NCBI RefSeq assembly: GCF_022965805.1
Contig: NC_133114.1
Location: forward strand, 2,192,761 to 2,256,760
Reading direction: 5' to 3'
DNA from: Primulina eburnea
Lineage: Eukaryota > Streptophyta > Magnoliopsida > Lamiales > Gesneriaceae
DNA: 64,000 nucleotides
The notes beneath the pieces were generated by a model, which saw only the letters and a list, made by a program, of their open reading frames with translations, had not been told where the DNA came from and searched no databases. Positions within the stretch are counted from its first letter, which is position 1. The number at the start of each line of letters is the position of its first letter. The translations under genes and the position numbers were made by a program. Shown in pieces: positions 57,843 through 64,000 of this stretch.

Positions 57843-58658
57843 TGAAGGGAAATAATGTTTTCCAAGCCTTCGATTAATATTATTAATTATCTCCTTGATA
57901 TATTTCCCTTATTGTTTTGATTGAGTAAATATTTGGTTTGATTTTGCCTTTCTTAGATAATGAGGGATCAAAAGATTTAGTAAATTGATAAGATATGATT
58001 TCAATGTTTAAAAGAGTTTATTCCTAATAAAACTCTTACTTTCCTTGCTTAATAGGTTTCCTTATGAGATAAGGCTATCATCTATATAAAGGAAAACCTA
58101 GGACTTTGAAGGCCGTCCTTTTTACTCGAAGAAATACTCATACGTTGCACGATAAAAAGCTCAGAGAAATTCACCGTCAAGCTTGCTGGTTGAAGACTGC
58201 TGTTAACTAGTGTCGCCTTGAATGTTGGGAACATCTGTTGGCTGAAGACTGGTCTTCTTGGATTCCCTTTTGGCACACGTGTTTTTGGCTTTCTTGTTTA
58301 GTTTTATGTTGGCTGTTTTGTTTTAGAAAGCATTTGTTTTCTCAACGTGTTGAGGAAATTGATTTTCGTGATAATCACTAGTGTTAGGTTTTTGTGTAAA
58401 CGTTGTGGTTTTTCTAGTGGCTAATGTTTGTCATAAGGCACCGCACAAGTATTTATGCTTGTGCAAATTTAATCTTGTCCATCCTTTTATTTCAAGTTAA
58501 TTTGTGTTATTAATTTTCCGCTGCATATAGATGTTGTCCGAGATGTTGTAACATCTGGGACAACACCTAATTCTGATAAAACACAAATTTACCATTTTAC
58601 ATCTCATTCTGATGATCTTCATTGTTTGTTATATCTGTCGGACAAAATAATCCTTACA
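57843..58658 (+). repeat. Copia 3 3' LTR
   Basis: 816 bp, nearly identical to the 5' LTR apart from the 16-bp insertion (gataagatatgatttc region) and scattered single changes. Followed by CTTAC. Confidence 0.96.
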
Positions 58659-58663
58659 CTTAC

Positions 58664-58775
58664 GTTAATGCACAATGTCAAAATGAATTATAAATGTTAA
58701 AACTTGTTAGATTATATTCTAAAATCTAAATATATGTAGGCTTATAGTTGTATTTTCCATATAAAAATAGAAATA
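58664..58775 (+). repeat. Continuation of RPL7A downstream flank after copia 3
   Basis: Matches about 9913-10018 of tandem unit 1. Homology stops exactly where the RPL7A hairpin begins in the tandem units (after 'ccatataaa'), so this copy lacks a hairpin. Confidence 0.8.
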
Positions 58776-58820
58776 GGATAAAGTATAAGTCCCATTTTAT
58801 GAATAAGATTGGACACAAAG

Positions 58821-59977
58821 TGTGGCTCCCCAAACTCGTCACGTAATCATACAACATGTGACGTCATATGCATAAAATTTTTCTTTTCAACGACATAATA
58901 ATATAATGCATATATTAAAAAATAGTGTAATCACCGCACTACCTACACTAGTGTAACATAAACAGTATAATAAATACACTCATGTAAGTCAATAAGCTAT
59001 ACTGTCTCTATCTGCAATCAACTACATGTCTATTTGACTAGACACACCTAGTCTTTCACCACTATTCTGTCTCACGACATAGTCCTGTAACATCTCCAAC
59101 AAACACAGCCCCCAAAAAGTGAGCATACACAACAATCATCATCGCAATACATAACAGTTATATTAACAACATAAAATATAACCGAAATCATGACATAAAT
59201 ACTCTCTTTGCTGTTTTTGGACAATCAAACCACCAACGATATCAACGTCATCACTCTCATACTACTGCAACAACAACATCGACGATACGTCGCACCCCAA
59301 CACCGGCGAAAGCAATATCGTCGAACGAACAAGATCAACGATACGTCGCACCCTTACTCCGGCGACAGTAATATCGTTGAACGAACAACATCAACAAGAC
59401 ATCTCCCAACAACGATAGCCAACAACATCAACAACAATAATAAACAACAAATATAATATCAACTCACTCAATTCCAGTGATTTACCATCGTTCAACACAA
59501 TAATATTTATCAATACTAAACAATAACAACATATACTCATACGTCAATACGTACCTAATAATCGAGTATATATAAAATCTGGCTATTTCTTTGATCCCGA
59601 GGCTTGTGATATATCTAAATAATTCAACAATAATTATCAGATCATTGTCACAGTATCAACACAATCATAATAGCCTCAATATATAACATCAAATAGCCCA
59701 ACAACATTTAATTTAACAAAATATAAAACTCGATTATAAATCTTCATCGTTCAACAATTAATATTCCGGTGTATTTAATTCACAATACTAATATTTAATA
59801 CACCATAATCAATTAACTTCAAATAATAGACTATTTTACTACATTTGTTAAACTACGAAAACTTTATATAAACATGTAGTCTATACTTCGTAGACTCCGA
59901 ATATATAATCAGAATTAATAACAATTGATAAACAACTCTCCAATCTCAATCAAACGATTAAAATCCCTAATTAAAAT
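58821..59977 (-). repeat. Partial gypsy-type LTR, inverted copy of 20200-23175
   Basis: Begins TGTGGCTCCCC (LTR 3' end in reverse) and matches the reverse complement of 22370-23175 and about 20210-20727, without the 1.64-kb foldback. The minisatellite is reduced to about two units (59275-59400). Cut at 59977 by the TRIM. No coding sequence. Confidence 0.75.
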
Positions 59978-60450
59978 TGTGAGGCCCAGTGTCGAAGAGG
60001 GCGGGAGGTGATCACCGGTGCCATCAGTTGCACGAACAATGAGCGGCTCCTGGCAAGCTTCTAGGTGGAGGGAACATGAATGAACCGACCCACACGGGAA
60101 TGAGAGGGATTTCGAGATTGTTCAATGTAATGGACTGTACAGTTGAAGAGGGCTTAAAAGATTTGATTGGTACTACTCATATCACGAAGGTGCATCTTCT
60201 TTTCGGTAGCTCATCACATAAAAACTTCAAAGTTAAGCGTGCTTGACTTGGGGCAATTTTGGGATGGTGACCTCCTGGGAATTTTCTCAGGGTGCATGTG
60301 AGTGAGGACATAAGCACGCTGGAAAGACTCGTCTTGGTACAGTGAGGACAGTCGTCGAATCTGGGGCGTTACAAGTGGTATCAGAGCCGACCTCTCTTAG
60401 TACGATGTGGTTCGGGGACGAACCAAGCGGAAGCTGATGGGCATGTGAGG
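59978..60450 (+). mobile_element. TRIM-like element (short LTR, PBS, 3' LTR truncated)
   Basis: A 396-bp LTR (TGTGAGGCCC...GGGGCGTTACA, 59978-60373) is followed by a perfect primer binding site TGGTATCAGAGCC (60376-60388), about 60 bp of internal DNA, and 'gatgggca' then 'tgtgaggc', the start of a second LTR that breaks off at about 60450. The absence of coding DNA between PBS and the second LTR is typical of terminal-repeat retrotransposons in miniature. Confidence 0.7.
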
Positions 60451-60946
60451 CTAATGTTCAAAAAAAATTACATATATAATTAAAGTTAAATCTCAAATTG
60501 TTTTTAAATCTAATCGGTTAATTCGGCCGATTTTAGTTTGCTTTTCATCGGTTATGAAAATTAATTCGATCGATTCGATTATGGATAAATATTTCAGTTC
60601 GATTATGGCTAATTCGGTTTGGTCGGTAACCGAACTGAACGAATGCTCACCCCTACCAAGAGGTGGCTCACATGAATGGCAGAACAGAAAAATATCCACA
60701 ATGGGACCCCGTCATGCAGCACTTTGATCATAGGGAAACAAGAGGTGGCTCACATGCATCTCACATACAGCACTTTGACCCGCAGGAACCAAGAGTTGGC
60801 TCACATGACATACATATCATCCAAAATATCACCAAAACATAACCAAGCACAGAATTCCAACAAATAAGAAACATTAAAGCATCGATAACAACGATATGCA
60901 TCCAAATTCATTATTGTGGAGCTTCTGCGAAATAATGTCGGAAGAC
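60451..60946. other. No gene; short direct repeats
   Basis: 60500-60655 is rich in cggtt/aaccg (gattcggtcggtaaccgaac type), a common degenerate plant repeat. At 60658-60810 'aagaggtggctcacatg' occurs three times about 65-70 bp apart with 'cagcactttga' between. No protein or RNA gene seen. Confidence 0.5.
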
Positions 60947-61129
60947 AAAAACTTGTGTGAGATGGTCTCACGGGCCGTATTCGTGAGACGTATATCTTAT
61001 TTGGATCATCCATGAAAAGTATTATTTTTTATGCTAAGAGTATTATATTTTATTGTTAATATGGGTAGGGTTGACCCGTCTCACATATTAGGATCCGTGA
61101 GATGGTCTCACATGAGACCCACTCATGTC
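60947..61129. mobile_element. MITE, GTGAGATGGTCTCAC-type, copy 3
   Basis: Termini tgtgtgagatggtctcac and gtgagatggtctcacatgag. The interior has 'tggatcatccatgaaaagta' and 'gggttgacccgtctcac'. It is the best-preserved copy of the family also seen at 6281-6460 and split around copia 2. Confidence 0.75.
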
Positions 61130-61624
61130 GGAATAGGAGTGTACACACCTGAGATCCTTATATAAAATGTAATAACTTAAGCATAAGCTCGTGAAACACC
61201 AAAATCTATAAACATAAGTTATATGCATTAGCTAACATATCCTAAAATATTATTTCAATTACATTTGCTTTACAAAGTATCAATAATATCTAAGACTCCA
61301 TATCTTTAAATAATGAACTGCCCTTAATTTAACAGTACTACGTACAATTGTACGTTGATGATTCGTATTAAATTTACACTCACCAAAATATAGTTTTACT
61401 AGTATTCAAACTCGTAAAAATATTCAGTCGAATTATGCCTTCTGGAATTATATATAAGTGACGTACATGTATGTCTATAAGGTTCAAAAGTTTTAAAATA
61501 TAATAGTTTATATTTACTAATTGAAATGTATGACTCATACCTAACAACGTGAATTTGATATGATTTAGAATAATCCGTAAACTTGTAATTGAATACTAAA
61601 ATCTAGATTTAGAATACCCGAAGA
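61130..61624. other. No gene seen
   Basis: AT-rich intergenic DNA. Confidence 0.5.
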
Positions 61625-62311
61625 GTGTGTTTGGTTGGTGTGATTAACCAATGATAAATAAATAATCATACTTTTATCTAATGTTTGGTTCAACTTTTAA
61701 GATATATTAATAATCCTTTTGACTTGGTTTAAAATCTAATTTTATGATTAATTGTTTGATTATTAATCTAATAAATTAGGTGGGATAAATAATCATCACA
61801 CCACAAATGACCTTTTTCTCCTTCTCTTATTTCAAAACCCTACTCACACCATAAATTAATTTTAATAAATGTAAATTATAATTATAAATATTTAATTATC
61901 TATCAAATTATTTTAAAAATATTTATAATTATTTTAAAAAAACAATAATATTATAATTATTACTAAACTTTATTTAACATTAACATTGAAAATATTATTA
62001 CTATTTTAATTATTAAAGTAATTGCATATTCACATATTTATTTCTAATAAATATATTTAAATTAATTTTAATAAATGTAAATTATAATTACAAATATTTA
62101 ATTCGCTATCCAATTATTTTAAGAATATATGTCTAATTAGTATTTGGGGCATTTTGGTCATTGCAATAAAATTTACAAAATTAATCCATCATTTTAAAAT
62201 CATACCAAACACCATGTTATTTATCCCTCATACTATTAATCTATATATCTCATTTTTTAATCACTCTAATTATTAATCATTCACTTATCCTATCACACCA
62301 ACCAAACACAC
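61625..62311. mobile_element. MITE with GTGTGTTTGGTTGGTGTGAT terminal inverted repeats
   Basis: The left end GTGTGTTTGGTTGGTGTGAT (61625-61644) and right end ATCACACCAACCAAACACAC (62292-62311) are perfect 20-bp inverted repeats. The ~690-bp AT-rich interior is non-coding and has a ~60-bp internal duplication (aaattaattttaataaatgt, near 61854 and 62062). The 'gtttggttggtgtgat' end is common among plant MITEs; superfamily and target-site duplication not resolved. Confidence 0.85.
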
Positions 62312-62647
62312 CCGAAAGGTATAAATTTGAAGCACCATGATTGAAATGATTTCCAATAAACAACATGTAACTTAAACTTTACTATTAAATTTCAAATATT
62401 TATCCATCACAATCTTAAATTTCATTTAAGATATGCATCCCATCAGATCCAATTTTTATTAAATATTTTACACCAAAAATCCAATTAATACTGAACCTAA
62501 AATAAACAAAAAATGAACAAAAGAGAACTGGCATAACTTACTGCTATCAAGAGATACCAAATTGATATGATAGACTTTTCTTCTTAATTCAATCGATGAT
62601 GGGTGATGATTTTATTCTTCAGTTTTATTATTATTATTATTATTATT
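62312..62647. other. No gene; (TTA)n at the end
   Basis: AT-rich; (TTA/ATT)n from about 62624 to 62647 directly before the CACTA terminus. Confidence 0.5.
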
Positions 62648-64000
62648 CACTACAAAAAAACGGAAGGGGTAGCGACGGTCAAAGCTAAACCGTCGCTTTT
62701 ATAGCGTCGGATTTTTGTAAACCGTCTCTATAATAGCGTCGGTTTAGCAAAAACCGTTGCTTTACTGACAGTAGCGACGGCTTAGCTTAAACCGTTGATA
62801 TTATTGCGACGGTTAAAATGAATCCGTCGCTTTGTTGCGACTGATGACGTGCAACTGTCGCTACAATTGCGACCATTCGAACAACTTCGTCGCCATTTTG
62901 TGCGACGGGTTTGTAACCGTCGCCATATTAGGCGACGGACGAAAATACCCGTTGCCTTGTGCGACGGTATAATACAATACCGTTGTTATAATTAACGACG
63001 TGTTTTTTTAAACCGTAGCAAAATTTTAAATAGCAACAGTTTTAACAAAACCCGTCGCTAATTTTAGCCACGGTTTTAGTTAAACCGTCGCCGATTTAGA
63101 TCGGCGACGGTTGAAATAAAACTGTCGGTAATTGCGACGGTTTATTACAACCGTCGCTATTAGCGACGGATTTTTAAAAAACTGTCGTTATTAGCATACT
63201 GTCTATAACTTGTCTCGTTTTCAGCCAATTTTCTCCACACCACTTTCTTCACTAACATTTTGGCGATAAAAATCTTCACTCGTGGAACGTTTATTGTTTC
63301 TTTTTAGGTACGTTTTTTTGGCAATTCAATTCTTAGTAAATTCCTGAGTGTTGGTTGAGATCATGAATTTTGTTAGCTTGTAGTGCAGCTCGTGATCGTT
63401 TTTCAGTTAAATTCTTGACGCGTGTACAGCGCTCCGACGTCTTGTACGTTTACACTGTAAGTTTTTTTTAGATTTATACATATTTTAATTTGTTTTTAAT
63501 ACGTTTTATGTAGAATTCAAATAATAAACCTTAAATGTTTTATTTGTTATTAAAATATTATTTAATTTAATTTATATAAAATGTAAACATTAAATTTATT
63601 ACATATATTAATTTTTTAAATTAATGAGTAAATTGTGGCGATCAAGTAAAATACATCTTATGTATTATTTTGTAGGATAAAATGGATAACAATAGAAATT
63701 GGATGTACCGTCGGGTGGAGAATGGACTTCTAACGGCTGATTATTGTGTTGGTGTAGAGTCGTTTGTAACATTTGCACTTAGTCATCCTGAATGTTTATT
63801 AAATGGAAATATCCGTTGTCCTTGCAATCGAAAAAATGTCAAAACAAAACATTTTTAGATGAAGATATCGTCAAGGTACATCTCGATCGTTATGGATTTG
63901 TTCCAGATTACTACAATTGGTATTTTCATGGAGAGGAGTATATTCGCCCGTTCTATCCTAATTTTAATATGGAAGCTCCTTCGTCATCTTCGTTTCGTGT
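62648..64000 (+). mobile_element. CACTA (En/Spm) DNA transposon, 5' part
   Basis: Starts CACTACAAAAAAACGG, the CACTA terminal inverted repeat, preceded by ATT. From 62670 to about 63190 a dense array of subterminal repeats in both orientations, TAGCGACGG and CCGTCGC, alternates with 'tttaaacc' stretches; these are binding sites for the element's own proteins in known CACTA elements. A 5' leader follows, then transposase N-terminal sequence. It continues beyond the window. Confidence 0.88.
63682..64000 (+). pseudogene. CACTA transposase-associated N-terminal region (frameshifted, partial)
   Basis: From ATG 63682: MDNNRNWMYRRVENG, a conserved VGVESFVTFALSHPE block and RCPCNRKN, the Transpos_assoc domain that precedes TNP2 transposase in CACTA elements. 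A TAG at 63856-63858 closes the frame after 58 codons, but the next frame continues the domain without a break (LDEDIVKVHLDRYGFVPDYY, then NWYFHGEEY) to the window edge, so about one base is missing near 63852. An intron is unlikely at that spot. The rest of the protein is outside the window. Confidence 0.85.

Larger units (their letters stand above)
49478..58568. repeat. Nested palindrome family in copia 3 (10 sites)
   Basis: Sites: 49478-49517, 50819-50859, 51490-51531, 52154-52180 (shortened), 52941-52978, 54052-54085 (shortened), 54754-54791, 55257-55296, 56461-56500, 58529-58568. In coding DNA they are read as GVALGVAIPGYNT, MLPRMLHNTSRNI, VLSTPGTT, DVAPDAATSGTT, DVAAEDVDNT and DVVKDVANTEGNT, which shows two different frames. 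Confidence 0.85.
48808..58658 (+). mobile_element. Sirevirus-like Ty1/copia element, copia 3, near-complete (9.85 kb)
   Basis: LTRs of 800 and 816 bp, TGAAGGGAAA...CCTTACA, primer binding site, gag-pol, an extra ORF after pol, polypurine tract and perfect target-site duplication CTTAC (48803-48807, 58659-58663). The empty site is visible in the tandem units at about 9908-9918. Large size, two-knuckle gag and an ORF between pol and 3' LTR are hallmarks of the Sirevirus lineage of copia. Only two in-frame stops interrupt gag-pol. Confidence 0.97.

Noticed and set aside
60376..60388. Possible tRNA gene at the TGGTATCAGAGCC sites
   Set aside because: They are short primer binding sites beside LTRs; no cloverleaf follows.

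Overview
This is nuclear DNA from a flowering plant. It has no bacterial gene organisation. It is AT-rich and packed with nested plant transposable elements: Ty1/copia and Ty3/gypsy-like LTR elements, a TRIM, MITEs, a foldback element and the 5' end of a CACTA transposon. The only host-gene sequences I recognise are broken, intron-containing copies of a cytosolic 60S ribosomal protein L7a (eL8, RPL7A) gene and the last exons of a sterol C4-methyl oxidase (SMO1-type) gene. The species cannot be fixed from sequence alone. A eudicot, perhaps an asterid, is a weak inference. I see no intact host protein-coding gene, no tRNA, no rRNA and no CRISPR array.

Layout. 1-5.25 kb: non-coding LTR-type sequence, minus orientation, interrupted by another LTR-like block rich in CAGTT/AACTG motifs (about 3.26-4.58 kb). 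5.6-7.2 kb: LTR-like remnant, a MITE and a foldback. 7.2-19.5 kb: an RPL7A pseudogene whose 3' part belongs to a 4.35-kb unit tandemly repeated about 2.7 times; every unit also carries an inverted repeat of RPL7A exon/intron sequence able to form a ~210-bp hairpin. 19.57-23.18 kb: a long gypsy-type LTR containing a 1.64-kb foldback element and a 56-bp minisatellite. 23.18-30.34 kb: an inverted, internally deleted RPL7A copy split by a complete but mutated copia element (24753-29937). 30.8-32.5 kb: another LTR-like block with GC-rich palindromes. 34275-34699: a solo LTR. 35991-36453: SMO1 pseudogene. 37414-43936: deletion derivative of a Sirevirus-like copia element, minus strand, inserted in a MITE. 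45.6-48.8 kb: the best-preserved RPL7A pseudogene. 48808-58658: a nearly complete 9.85-kb Sirevirus-like copia element with gag-pol (two in-frame stops) and an extra 616-codon ORF downstream of pol. 58.8-60.45 kb: partial gypsy LTR and a TRIM. 60.9-62.3 kb: two MITEs. 62648 to the end: CACTA transposon with a frameshifted transposase N-terminus.

Most unusual signals. (1) The two Sirevirus-like elements carry about 20 copies of a ~40-bp nested palindrome, in LTRs, in non-coding DNA and inside coding sequence in two different reading frames. (2) Both also carry a duplicated 32-33-nt stem-loop between pol and the 3' end whose stems differ by compensatory changes, which argues for selected RNA structure. 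(3) The RPL7A tandem array contains three potential long hairpin-RNA sources against a ribosomal protein gene.

How the parts relate. An RPL7A segment was duplicated in direct and inverted orientation at several places, one copy was amplified in tandem, and retroelements then inserted into the copies. Target-site duplications of copia 1 (AAAAA), copia 2 (GACCT), copia 3 (CTTAC) and the solo LTR (GATGT) support separate insertions. For copia 1 and copia 3 the uninterrupted target can be read in the paralogous copies.
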